64,000 nucleotides of DNA from Terebella lapidaria (Eukaryota > Annelida > Polychaeta > Terebellida > Terebellidae), in the NCBI GenBank assembly GCA_949152475.1, contig OX424562.1, positions 38,364,157 through 38,428,156 on the forward strand, read 5' to 3'. Shown piece after piece: positions 1 to 12,345 of the stretch (position 1 is the first letter of the stretch; every line of letters starts with the position of its first letter). A program made the position numbers and the translations under genes. The notes under the pieces are model-generated. The model was not told where the DNA came from. It did no database searches and was given only the letters and a program-made list of their open reading frames with translations.

Positions 1-2400
1 TGTATTAAGGTTATGACTTGTTAGATATACGTGTTAAAAACTCGTCATCTCTTTTATAATCATATCGATCTTTGTGTGTCTTATGGACGGATGTGTGTGA
101 TCCATTCTACACATTTCAACACGATTGCATCTGATCTTTTCGTTCATTTTGGAAACGGATTTTGGAATGAATGTATGACTCGCAGTATGAACAAGACGAC
201 TGAAATTATTTTTTGTTGAGTTTGTGGGAGTAGGGTGTTCTACTCGCACTTTTGAGCATTTGTTACATATTATATTGAGAGCAAGTCGATGTAATGAGCA
301 ACTGCTGACGAGTAGCTAACTGAGCATCCCATGAAGGGAGAGAACTTTGCCCCACTCTCTTAAGTGGGAACCTCTGGACTAGGTATCCCGAAGGTCAAAT
401 CCGAACACAATTGTCTGGAACCTGACAATGTTCACTCATCCACACCAAGTCCTGAAGATTTCGGAGTGGAGAGGTTCTGCATCACCACCTTGATGTCTTC
501 CATGTGTACACGTCATAAATGTCAAGGTCATTCACCGTATTTCGCACAGGAAAGGCCTGAATCGTTCATCAAAAATATGACCTCCTGTCACAAAGTTAGT
601 ATTCTAGCTTAGTTTGGAACCTGCTAACCATTTATTAGTGGTTCCAAACTAACCTCACATTACTCAACATACTGGATCAAAAATGATTAGAACTGTTGAA
701 TCTGTTCACTGCCAAAACAGTAAAGCAGAACTAAATTGTTAATTACGCACATGTAACGAACTTGAAAGGGATTATGGATTTGTTTATACAGAAAATTTAA
801 ATAAAAAGAATGATAACTAGCCATTATTATCAAACCTCACACTACTCAACATACAGGATCAAAAATGATTAGAACTGTTGAATCTGCTCACTGCCAAAAC
901 AGTAAAGCAGAACTAAATGGTTAATTACGCACATGTAACGAACTTGAAAGGGATTATGGATTTGTTCATACAGAAAATTTAAATAAAAAGTATGATAACT
1001 AACCATTCACCTTTAGGAAACATTCTAAGATACACTGCACCTATCAGCTACTGTAAAACTCTTTATAGTTTTTTTTTCAATTATGTATGGATTGCAACAC
1101 CCAAGACGTGTGTGTATGGAGCCACTCTGTGTAATAGGTAATAATTAGTCCGGTTAGCACTGAGTACTGTTCAACTGAGCTGCTCGCGGCGATGTTTTGT
1201 TCCGAGTGAATCGGTAGAGGAACCAAGATCAATAACTTTTGGGGGTAAAACTGTGGCGAAACACGCGAAAACCATGGTAAAAACCTGAACCACTTGCTTG
1301 TAAAGTGTTACGTACATCCGACCGTGCCTCAGGGAATCGTGAAAGACCTGTGCTTGGCTGGATAGACGTGAAGTTCACAATATTTACTTGAATGCAATTC
1401 ATTTCTTTTTTGCATACTTACGATCGGTATTGCACAAAATGCATTGCGTGTCTGATGTGTGTATAGGGTAATACTTATTATACTATTAATAATGGGAAGC
1501 ATTGTCTAGGGCAGTAATTACGTGTTTATTTCCGTGTTTTCACGATAAGGGGGCAGAAGGTGAATACAGTACTAACTACCAAACCAAACATTTGACCAAA
1601 TATACATTTATTGTGATCCTCCAAGTAAGACTCTCATCTTACTACATTACTTTACGTGTTATATAATTCCACAATTACTACCTCATCAGTTAAATGTGCC
1701 GTCACATTATTCTGGTATCCTTGATGCGTTCCTACGGAGACCCATGTATAGGACAGACCCATGTATTGCATTCACATAAAGTACCATTATTTACATGATT
1801 TGGCAGCGACGACATGAAAACCCTGATGTCAATGTGAGTTTGTAGAAAATAGTCTTGAGGATTCCCAGGATGCCGGAGGTCACAGAGAGATGGTGACGGA
1901 CGCGTTCAAAGCCAACGGCGAGACAGACAGTAAATACATTACATAAACTACAGAGATGCCTTGGGAATATGGTGCCGGAAAGTGTGGTCAATCCTGTGGT
2001 CAATCCTGGCCCCGATGTATCTTTTGTTGTGGGTATATTTTCGTGTAACAGTGACGGTTGTGTTATTCCAAGCGATCAGGCTGTAGAGATACCAATGGTT
2101 AACATGGGGTCGTCATGGAGTCGTCCATGAGGTGGTAATGCCATTGTATAAATGCCAAGACTGCCTTGGGGGTCAATGATAGACGTCGCGGGACAACTTA
2201 TTACAAAGTTGTGTTTGCAAGGGCGCCACGAAGACGCCATAGGGACGTCATGTAACGCGCATTTTGGAACACGTGACCCTGGTATGATGGGTAATCGGAA
2301 TCTTTTCGAAGAATGATTGTTCAAGTTTTTACGATGACCATCAACGTCCTTTAAAATTTGACAGTCAGGGATGATACTTCAACTTAGACCATATTAATTC
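1..2400. other. No supportable gene; left flank of the tandem array
   Basis: This stretch is AT-rich with only short chance frames. The one clear structure is a tandem duplication at 651-1008, listed separately. The plus strand around 1790-2320 has a few longer stop-poor stretches, but I found no recognisable motif, no convincing splice sites and no family resemblance. Confidence 0.6.
651..1008. repeat. Tandem duplication, unit about 182 bp
   Basis: Two near-identical direct copies lie end to end, starting at about 651 and 833. Both begin AACCTCACA(T/C)TACTCAACAT and end in GATAACTA(G/A)CCATT. Only a handful of substitutions separate them, so the duplication is fairly recent. No coding potential is shared between the copies. 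Confidence 0.85.
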
Positions 2401-3059
2401 AATTAATAATTATTACCGAGCATAAATACAGTACAACATCAGTTTGTTGGTTGCATTGTTATGCTAGTATAAACACGTCCAGAAAGGCAGGCAACTATCT
2501 AGCCCGCGGACTGGCTTAATCTTAACCTTGTGCAATGGTTTCAGTGGCCATATATCTAGTTTGACCTTTTACTTGGAATGTTCCCGGTGGGACAGGACTA
2601 TATCTGCCCGAGGCAGCCATCCGATACAGAATGTTCGAGCTCCAACATCAGCAGGGCATTACACTTGGCCGCACAATTGACCAGCCTCTTTACCATACAC
2701 CACTGACAGTGTAGTGTATTGATCCATTGTGGTTACTGGATCCGCGTCAGGAAATTATATAGATGTAACTTGGGAGTGAAGGTTAAACCATTACCGCACA
2801 TGATATTATTACACAAATATAATACTAGTTATATATTATTATGGGAAACGTTATGCTTTATTATTTCTAACAAGAATCAGGTTAAGGACTTCCAATCATT
2901 TTGATTCTGATGATTTTGCACAACGGCTGTAGCTGGTTTCCTTTCTCTATCATCTATAACTTCCCAGGCATTATTCAACAACAACAGCTCACAGAAAGCT
3001 GATGCAGCCATTGCCATTATGGGTATTGTTTATGTACATCATACGATAAACTCAGTAGC

Positions 3060-3420
3060 CTTTTGGCTTGTGATTAGGTATCTATGTACTTGTCATGTAT
3101 ATATTCCATGGGGTTTGTTTCGGATTTCTGAACTATGTTTCATATGTTGTTGGGCAGTTGTATGCTAATTCCATCGGGTGTACAGTAGAAACAACTTCAT
3201 TTAACACAATGTCTGCCCCTGATGACGCCAGTGTGTCTTTGGATAAACTATTTGGTCGAGCTTTCGTTTCTATTGCAAAATTTTGTATTTTACGTTTGTT
3301 ATTGGCATCATCAACATCTGACTGTATTGGTGGTATTAGATTGACACTTACATTGTTACGTAGCAACTTGTGTGGTGTTCAGTGTGACTGCGTTTACTGT
3401 GATATTGTTCGAACATCATC
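3060..3420 (+). repeat. Dispersed repeat family A, copy 1
   Basis: This is one of the longest copies of a dispersed family present at least seven times in the window. Its core reads CTGCCCCTGATGACGCCAGT followed by GTGTC and a TAAACTATTTGGTCG stretch. The upstream part includes GTTGTTGGGCAGTTGTAT and GTGTACAGTAGAAACAACT. No terminal repeats or coding frame are evident, so its class is unknown. Confidence 0.7.
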
Positions 3421-4466
3421 TTCTGCAAAAGAGCTACTACAGAACCAATTCTATGTTTATTATTATCAGAAATACACAAGCCCAATGGGTCTGTAATTCT
3501 GGTATTCTGCTGTCACACTATTCGAGGTTTTGACCCTGAAGTCTATTCGTCAGTTAGTATTTTTGGAGGAAGTCGGTGATGTGGCTCCGTCAAACCGTTT
3601 CCACCTTGCTGATGGGATAAAGGTCTTCAATGTACATGTAATAGAAGGAAAAGCTAATGTTTTGATGGTTAAAAAACATTTCACTTCACATTTCCAATTA
3701 TTTAGAAACTGTACACTATTGCTTTGACAAGTATGACTAACATTCCCTCTGTATTTTCTCTGCTATTGTGCATGATGCCAGGTCCTCAACCACACAAGGT
3801 CCACCCTTTCTTATTTCATTTAATGGGACTGTAACATCGAACAAATCTACAAAAGAAGTTTTGCTTGCTTTCATGTTCTAGAAAAGAACATATATCTTGT
3901 ACACATAAGCTTACACATGTGCTGGGGTTAGACGAGATGACTGCACATGTACCTTGCTGTACATCAACAGCTTCTTTATCGCTCAGCCTCTCCAGTACTC
4001 TGGGTTACTGTAGCAAATGGTTCAAATCTGTAACAAACGCTGGCAAACATATGAGTTCAATCATAACTGCAACTTAGTTGCTGAAGTTTTGAACACGACA
4101 CCAGAAACGGTAGCTACTGAAGACACATATAAACTGGTCGTGATTTTCAAGATATTTACGGTGGAGATCTCAAAACAAGTGGCACTGGATCTATTGCTTC
4201 TCAATAATCAATGGAATTATATAGTCTAAATTGTAGATCAATACCTATATAGAAGTAGACAACTACTTGAAATTATAATTTTATTGCAGAATTTAAAAAG
4301 TGAAAAGCACAAACAACATGAGACAGGTTGTGTAATGTCTCATGTGTTTAGGTTACAAAGATCTCTCAGTGTTGTCTGATAAGGCCAGAATTCGACTCCA
4401 TGTCCGGATGTATGTCCAGTGACAGAAGTGAATGGATAACCCTTGATTTTTTATATGTGATGCATA

Positions 4467-4482
4467 TATATATATATATATA
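4467..4482. repeat. (TA)n microsatellite
   Basis: A short pure AT/TA run inside array unit 1. The other units do not carry it at this place. Confidence 0.7.
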
Positions 4483-7229
4483 CATGCATGAGTCTATGGT
4501 TATACTCTATGAGTATTCCCTCACACCATATCTCCATCGAATTTATAGTCCGTATTCATCATATATGGGCACTGTTTTCAAAGACAGAATTGTAAAAACC
4601 CATAGTGAGAAACGTATCTATTTTTCAAGAGCAATGGGGTCTATTATGCCCAAAAAGTACAAAAAAAACGTCATGTTCATTGTCTGCATTATGCAAAAAC
4701 AAACATGACAGAATTTTAATGCAACATTATTACGTTTTTGTATTATATGGCACAGTAGACTGTTTCTATGGTTTATCTATACCCGAATTACATGGTGGCG
4801 ATCCTGGTGGCAAACAGGAACCTCATTCCGAAGATATCTGAAGATTCGCAGTGCATATTAAGTACATAGCATAGCCTTGTTGCTAAATAGCGCGAGACCT
4901 CACAACTCAAATAATTGATCATTACTCCACTACATAAACACTGCCCAAAATGAAAGAAATTGGGTAAACATGATATATTATGTAGAAATATAAATGTAAT
5001 CTAATTAAGCTATACCACACCCTTTTCTTCGCCTTCACATTTTATTCGTACAAAACATTTCCACATTCTTTCTGTGCTACATGTATATACACATTGATGA
5101 GCTTGAAATAGATCATTTTTGGAATTTGGGTTATCAATATATTTATTGATGATCATCCGGAACCATGTTGGAACAATATCATTGACATTATGCATGTTTA
5201 ATAGGATACTATATTTTGGCGCCGGATTGTGGCAGCTGTGTAGTCATTCTAGACTGGGGTAAAATGTACAGCGCCTTTGCTCAGAACTATGTTCTATAAA
5301 GGAGCGCCTAATGAATGTTAATTATACTTTAGCATACCAATAAATATAACTCGATTATTTAGACTTATATCCAATGAATACCAGACACATCGATTGTAAA
5401 AAAAAATATATTACAGAAACATTTGAGAACAATGCAAATATCAATGCACATTTGGAAAATGGCGATCAAAGTTCTCACCAGCAAGTGTGAAAATAATTAT
5501 ACAGTGCTTGTAATTATTATCTTGCCCAACGACCCCGCAGATTTTTGAAAAATAATGGTAATGTCTATGCCGGTGTCATCTCAACACCCTGGATCCATTT
5601 AGAAACACCTGTTCATTTTTCAATTTTTCGGTACCAGATCGCAAGAAATGTATTGTTTTCGCCGGCAGTACAGCGTCTGAGAGAGAAGGATGACTGCTGT
5701 TCTGAACTCGTTCTTGGAAATGTTAGCAGATCACTCAAAATTTCACAACTAACAGCATCAGCTTCTCCTGATGTAAACATTCATATCTGGCAACTAGCTT
5801 GTTCGGAATATCTTACATCTGAACAATGGAATAGCGGGAAGCGGGGGTGGAGGGGGGGCATCGGATACAGTTATATCCTCGGCTAGAAGGTTCATTGTAG
5901 CTCTCCCCTGGGAATTATATTTTACAGTACATGACTGGGAAGCAAACTAGTGTTTCACATTTTCAACCAAATATTCTCCCTCAACGGGTTATATGATTTT
6001 CAAGTGTAGTATTAGGTTGTGTTTCATCGGGATTGTTTTGCATTCATATATTTCCCCAATGGTTGTATACTGACTTCATCAGATGTCCAATGGAGGCAAG
6101 TGCGACTTATACACTGTCAGCCCTTGAATAAATAACGCCCTAAAAATGTGTGACGTTGGATATCGGAGTTTGTTTCCTTCTCGGAAATGTTTCGTGCTGG
6201 GTTTTCTATTGTCTTATATAAACTCTACTCCTATTGGTGATTTTTCTAGTAGATCGATACACGTAATTGGAGTGGTTCAGTTCGAGCAGATGGTAGCTAG
6301 TCCATCCTAGATTAATGCTGTTTTTGCAGCCAAACAAAATTAACACTATTAATACTTCTTATTAAAACAAAATTAACACATCATTCTCAAAACTAATACA
6401 TTTTCCGGTGGTTGTGAACGAATGTGGACGAGAAACAAGGGCGGGTGGATTTCTGCGTGCATGTTATGGACTTGTAAGTAACCTGAAATATACATTTGGT
6501 CAAGTGCTACACAGCCGGGAGAGCTAGCAGCAGCCCGATAACTGGAGACGAGCGGGGTAGTTCTCCCGTGTGAGCGATGTGAAAACTAGAGGTAGGGATA
6601 TCCAGAGGGGTCCTATTGCAGCATAACGGGCTAAATATCCAGCCCAAATGAAGGTGACTGAAATAAGCAAGATGATATCAAGAACCGGTCGATAATTGGT
6701 TCTGATAGAATATATAATTTATATTCAATGTCACAACAAGTACATCAAAATGTCTGCTTCTAATATTATGTATAACTTCAGGATGGCATGTTTAAAAGTT
6801 TGAAATAGAAATTAATTTTACACACTGTCTGCCCCTCTCTAGACTTCTGTCCCAACTTTCATTATTAATTTTCATCTTCATTACTTTCCCAATATGTGAA
6901 TAATTAAAAACTACACAAATGCATGTTAATACACATAAACATTTCAGCCCTCAGAAGACATGTCAACCACATCAACACATGTTTCAATCCAGGTGGAAAG
7001 CACTCAGCTTGCTTTGAGGTCTATTAAAACCCTATTAAAAGCGTTTTATGAAAGGTGGTGACCAGTTGAATAGGGGAGTATTCCAGAAATCTGCTTGTGC
7101 GCACCAGAGATGCAAAGATACTCAAACATGTACAACTTGATGGGAGATGCGACATAATGTACGTTAACTGCCTGATAACACGCGCTGATGTTGTAGACGA
7201 CACAAACGCAACACAAATAGAGTGCGCGA

Positions 7230-7490
7230 TATCAACTCAGTAGACTTCTTGCTTGTGATCAGGTACTTGTGTATTTGTCATACACCTATATCATGGGGTT
7301 TGTTTCGGAAGTCTAACTTGTTTTAATATGTTGTTGGGCAGTTGTATACTAATTCCTCCAGGTGTACAGTAGAAACAACTACATTTTTAACACTGTCTGC
7401 CCCTGATGACGCCAGTGTGTCTTCAGATAAAATGTTTGGTCGGGCTTTGTATCTTAGATTTGCTGGTGGCATCATCAAAATCTAGTATTG
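7230..7490 (+). repeat. Dispersed repeat family A, copy 2
   Basis: It aligns with copy 1 from the CTCAGTAG start through GTTGTTGGGCAGTTGTAT, GTGTACAGTAGAAACAACT and the CCTGATGACGCCAGTGTGTC core. It is similar in length to copy 1, so unit 1 of the array received this family twice. Confidence 0.7.
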
Positions 7491-10400
7491 ACGGTAATAG
7501 GTTCACTGATGTGGGGAATAAGATATAACGTGGATACTTGATGATCGTTAGCTAAACATGTGTCATGTGATGAGTATTGTATATACACCACTTTAGTACA
7601 AATAGTTACCTCTTGGATTTTGCTTTTGGAAGGAACACATGATTTTTTTCCGCTAAGCATCTTTAAACCAACTTTCCCTAAATTGCGATACTAAGTACCC
7701 AAATGGCCGTTTTACTCTCTGTAAATGATCCTGTCATGATTGGTTGGGGGAGTTTGGCGCTGGACTGTTGTTGACGTTCAAACAGCTTGATAAGCCAGCT
7801 GGAAACAGATGGAGAGCCATAAACAGGTGCTCAATTCTAAAACGCATCTAAACCGACCTCACCCATGGAGAAAGTCATGTCGTTAGCGTTTGAGGATGTA
7901 CAATGCATAATTCGTACGTGAGCACGAGAACGACCAGGAAAAATTCCCCATGTATGAAATGAAGCGAATGAATATCCTGCACTCTCGTTGATATTGCAAC
8001 GAGTACACAGCCGCTGCATTATCCACTAACTTGGCATCACACTCATATTTCGTTGATCATTGGTGATCATCTTTCATAAAAGCTTCATTAAATTTTATCT
8101 TTCATAAAAACGGTTTCTCCGAAGTAGTTAAAACGAAAGCAAAAAAATATTCACGCACATACATAAATATGAGCGTTTGAAGGGGGTATAATCACAATAT
8201 TGTTTATATTACGTGGTATTCATTATGACACCCAACAGACTTCTACATCACTTTTCAAACCTATCTATACCTCTCCGGTTGAGGTTGCCAAGTCAGTTAT
8301 CAACAGCCCGTGATGACAGATGTATGGTGAGGTGTCAGACGGGGATCAGTGTGTTTCACATCCCGGCAGCAAACAAACAGACAGGACAAAGTGGACAGTT
8401 CAGCTAGTTACATTATATATCGAGTTGTTCGTCATAAAGAAACAACAACGTTCTGCGTTCTGTGACTAATTATTTCTACAGTGAGTATCTATTATATGCA
8501 TATTTGAGTCGGATAGATCATGACCTCAGCATCTTCCTCCAAAACCTTACAATCATGGTAGATCGAATATTAGTCTTGTATGTTATTAATCACTTACGAT
8601 GGAATAACAGTGGACATCATGTCTTCTCGTAAATTGCAGTGCATTTGACCACAAACTTACCAGATATACCAAAAGAACTCAGGCCATATTGCATGGAGTT
8701 TCTTAATATTTACTACATTTCATCTTGTTGAGAAATTATTTTGAATCAACTATTGGATGACAATGAAAATAATGCAAACTGCAGATAGATAAGTGACTAT
8801 GTGTCAGACAACAGTTAATCAGATTGAAATTGTGTGTGTATTTCGTTTCCTCTGTGGAATCTGGACGATGCCTCTATATATATGAGTGGTCACATTCTAT
8901 ACTTTTATACACTTCATGTAAACAGTCTGGGGATATTGTCAAATCATATTTAATTTTTTGATTACTTGAATATTATCTATTGATTACTTGAATATTATCT
9001 ATCGCAGGTGTGAACAAACACTGCCTGAAAGGAAGGCAACTATATCTAGCCCGCGGACCAGTCTAACCTTTATCTTGAGCACTGGCTCGACTGACCATAG
9101 ATTCAGGTTTGACCTTTTACTTGGAATGTTCCCTGCGGGACGGGACTTTATCTGCCCGAGGCAGCCATCCGATACAGAATGTCCAAGCTCCACATCAGCA
9201 GGGCATTACACTTGTACCACACACTTGACCAGTCTCCAAGCCATACCGAGGTTACTGGACTTGCATCGGGAAATCATGCATAGTTTAGATGGTTCAAGTA
9301 GAGTATGCAGCACTTTCGTCTATTTCAAATGCGATTTAAAATGACAGACGGATTACATGACCTTGCTCAACGGCTGTAATTCATTTATGAAAAAACAAAT
9401 ACAATACTGTTGTATTCATTAATTGATACCGGTACTGTTGGTGGTCTGCCCCATTCTACATTCCTAGGCACCACTCAACAATAACAACTTGCAGAAAGCT
9501 GCTGCAGCTGTCGACATTATGGGATATTGTTGATCTACATCACACAATTGGTATGCCTTCACTTGTCTGTGGTATAATGTAGTGTGATTTTGCGGTACTG
9601 GAAGGATAGAATATTCTACGAAACAGGGTGCAATACTTCCATATAGTATCAAGAATTTGAAATTTGTCTTAGGCAAATTCGTAAAATCATGTTTTTATGA
9701 ACAAAGTATAACTACATCGCACGGGTAGATTCCACAATGCACAGTGCATATGAAATGTCTGCCGTCACTGTGCATGGAATAGACTGATAATCTAATGTTT
9801 TTTGTTTCGGAAAATATATATATCCATCCTTGATCAAAAATCAAGATATTTTGAAATTGTATATCATTGTTTTCATAAATACGACAAACCCCCCTTTACC
9901 GTGTTATTTCTGCTATTGAGCAGGATGCCATATACTCAACGAGATTTGATTGTCTATACATGTGTATTTGAGCAGCAAAGGGTGAACTCTACTGGCAACA
10001 TTTTTCCCTGCCTGTAGATACACATTAGTAGATCTAGAATGGTTTCATGTACCAGGATTGAACTTGTATCTATGCTGGTACCTTGGTGCCTATACACGAT
10101 AGAAGCACATGTGCTGAGGTTACATGAGGTGGCTGTACATATACCTTACTGTACAGGAACATGTTCTAAACAGCTGCTGTATCGATCTGCTCTTGCAATC
10201 CTCGGGCCTACTTCAACAAACGTTAGCTAATATATGAGCACTGGATCATCATCATCTGGATGTAATGCCTTACAAAATAAATAAAATTGATATATTACAC
10301 ATTTCGAAATTCACACCGACACCCAACTAGAAAATGAGAGACACAGATATTGAAATGATGGATCTCTCTATATATTATATTGGAGAATGGGAAAATGTCT

Positions 10401-10857
10401 GAACGCACAGATGACCTCAGTCTGGTCGTGTAGTTTCTCGTGTATTTTGGCAGGTAACAACCCATGGTGTTATGTGACCGGGTCGTACATATACTTTATC
10501 ATGAACTTGCATTTCTTATGTTGACCGGTTTCAAAACACGATTCGACATCCAAAACATTTGCAATCAGAACGAAGCTCTGATCACATATATACATAGGGT
10601 GAGTACAGAACTTAACCGTGTTGCTGAGTAACGCGAGACCAGAAAAAAGAAATAATTGATCATTACTCCACTACAAAAACACTGGCCACACCAAACAGAA
10701 CTGTGTAAACAAGACATATGTAGAAATATGAAACTTGTGTTATTGTAAAAGTGATTTAACCGAGCTATTGCACCGCCTTATGATCGTCTTCATAGCTCTA
10801 ATTGTATAACACATTTATACGAATAAAAAGCTCGATCTTAGATACATTTTGGATTCA

Positions 10858-11106
10858 TAATGATAATAATCAGATTTATTTAACGACGGTCCATGATGAT
10901 AGGCAATTCTGCCTGTCTTCCCCATCCCCCGTCGGGTGACAATTTAGAATTTGGACAGCACATTCGAATGGAGAAACCTTTGCATTGCCAGTATTAAAAC
11001 TCCAACCACTTTGTGTCGGTGATCGGGATCGAACCCGCGTCACCTACCGCCTCTGAGCTCGTTGCTTCAAGAGCCACCGGTCCCATCCACTCGGCCACAG
11101 AGGCGG
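10858..11106 (-). repeat. tRNA-derived SINE
   Basis: On the minus strand the element begins near 11106 with a tRNA-like head. A-box-like TGGCCGAGTGG lies at 11097-11087 and B-box-like GGTTCGATCCC at 11035-11025, as in Leu- or Ser-type tRNAs. An unrelated body and an AT-rich tail near 10858 follow the head. These are the usual internal RNA polymerase III promoter elements of SINEs. The head no longer looks like a functional tRNA. The element is absent from the other three array units, so it inserted into unit 2 after the copies diverged. Confidence 0.75.
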
Positions 11107-12235
11107 TTTTATATTATATTATATCAATATAATCAATGATGAACATATAGAACCATGTAGATATAATAAGGTCATTTCGAGATACAATTTGCGGACACTA
11201 GAACTCTCCATCGTGAGGTATCAAAATGAAGTTTCTGTATTTTGACGTCATGAAAATATGTCATTTTCTCCAACAAAATGAATCCAAAACACGTTAAACC
11301 AACTTGGATATCCCATAATAAACAAAAAGACCTGCCAATTCTGGACCGCAGGGAATATTAGCTGTGCGTGCCATGGGGCAGATTGTATCTGGAAATGTAT
11401 TTAGATTATACCACTAAATATCATTCAAATATTCACACAATTCTCTCTGGAGAACTGTTTCAAGGACATGATCAATTATTTTTTCAAGATGCCGGAAAAA
11501 TAGAATGCGAAGTCATTAGACAACAATGAAAATATCAGTGCATACATGTATTTAAGAAATGCCAATAAGATTTCACAGCAGCAAATGCAAATATTTATAC
11601 AATTGGAAGTATGCTTACAAGGTTTACCTCACCTAATAACCCTAGGGATTGTGCGATTTAATGTGCTGTTTATGAATATGTTTTTATTTTTATTGATGTC
11701 ATGTCAATGCCCTGTAATCTTTCGGTAAGTGCCATAATATTTATATTATTGGTACTACAGTTCTTTTATTATGTAACCGATATAAAACAGTCCAGATCCA
11801 ATCTCTTTTACACCTGCTGTATTCATGTAATGTTGAACATGATCGCAGGAGATGTATTGTTTTCGCTAGCAGTACAGTGTCTGAAAGAGACGAATGAGAT
11901 AAAATGCCAACCTTTCGTGTGAGCTCTGAACTTGTTCTCGGAAACTTTCACATCTAAGAGATAACAGCATCAGCTTTTCATGCTGGAAACTTCCCGATCT
12001 GGCAGTCAGCATGTCCAGAATATCATCTAACTAAATGATAGGAAAGGCTGGAGGCGGGGGGGGGGGTGGAGGGGGCCAAATCGTCACTTTCCCATTCATA
12101 TAAAATTGAGTACAAGTTGTGGAGAGCCTTTTTTGTGTTCAACACATATTACGTTTGACGAATTCTCAATTCCGATTGTAGGAGCTTGAATAATATAGGT
12201 GTATTCCTACATACACACGACATATTACGTTTTCC

Positions 12236-12345
12236 TACTTATATTCCATAAGGTGTACAGTAGACACAACTACATTCCACACACAGTCTGCCCCTGATGA
12301 TGCCAGTGTGTCTTCAAATAAACTATCTGGTTGAGATTTGTGTCT
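12236..12345 (+). repeat. Dispersed repeat family A, copy 3 (partial)
   Basis: A partial copy containing GTGTACAGTAGACACAACT and the core CTGCCCCTGATGATGCCAGT, then TAAACTATCTGGT. It is truncated at both ends relative to copy 1. Confidence 0.6.

Larger units (their letters stand above)
2470..9015 (+). repeat. Tandem array unit 1
   Basis: First of four head-to-tail paralogous units; the phase of the boundaries is arbitrary. Ordered landmarks shared with the other units are: AGCCCGCGGA at 2501; the ACAACAACAGCTCACAGAAA block near 2980; ATTACTCCACTAC at 4921; the TTTTCGCCGGCAGTACAG block near 5655; a G tract at 5842-5858; AACAAGGGCGGG near 6433; and the AGAGCCATAAACA block near 7814. This is the most diverged unit and carries about 0.8 kb of extra sequence between the first and third landmarks. 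I see no gene in it. Confidence 0.8.

Noticed and set aside
3210-3240. TGATGA in the repeat family A core read as a C/D-box snoRNA C box
   Set aside because: No D box with the proper spacing or terminal stem is seen in any copy; the hexamer match alone is weak.
11025-11106. Possible functional tRNA gene (A- and B-box motifs)
   Set aside because: The box spacing, the body after the head and the AT-rich tail fit a SINE; a clean cloverleaf acceptor stem is not visible.
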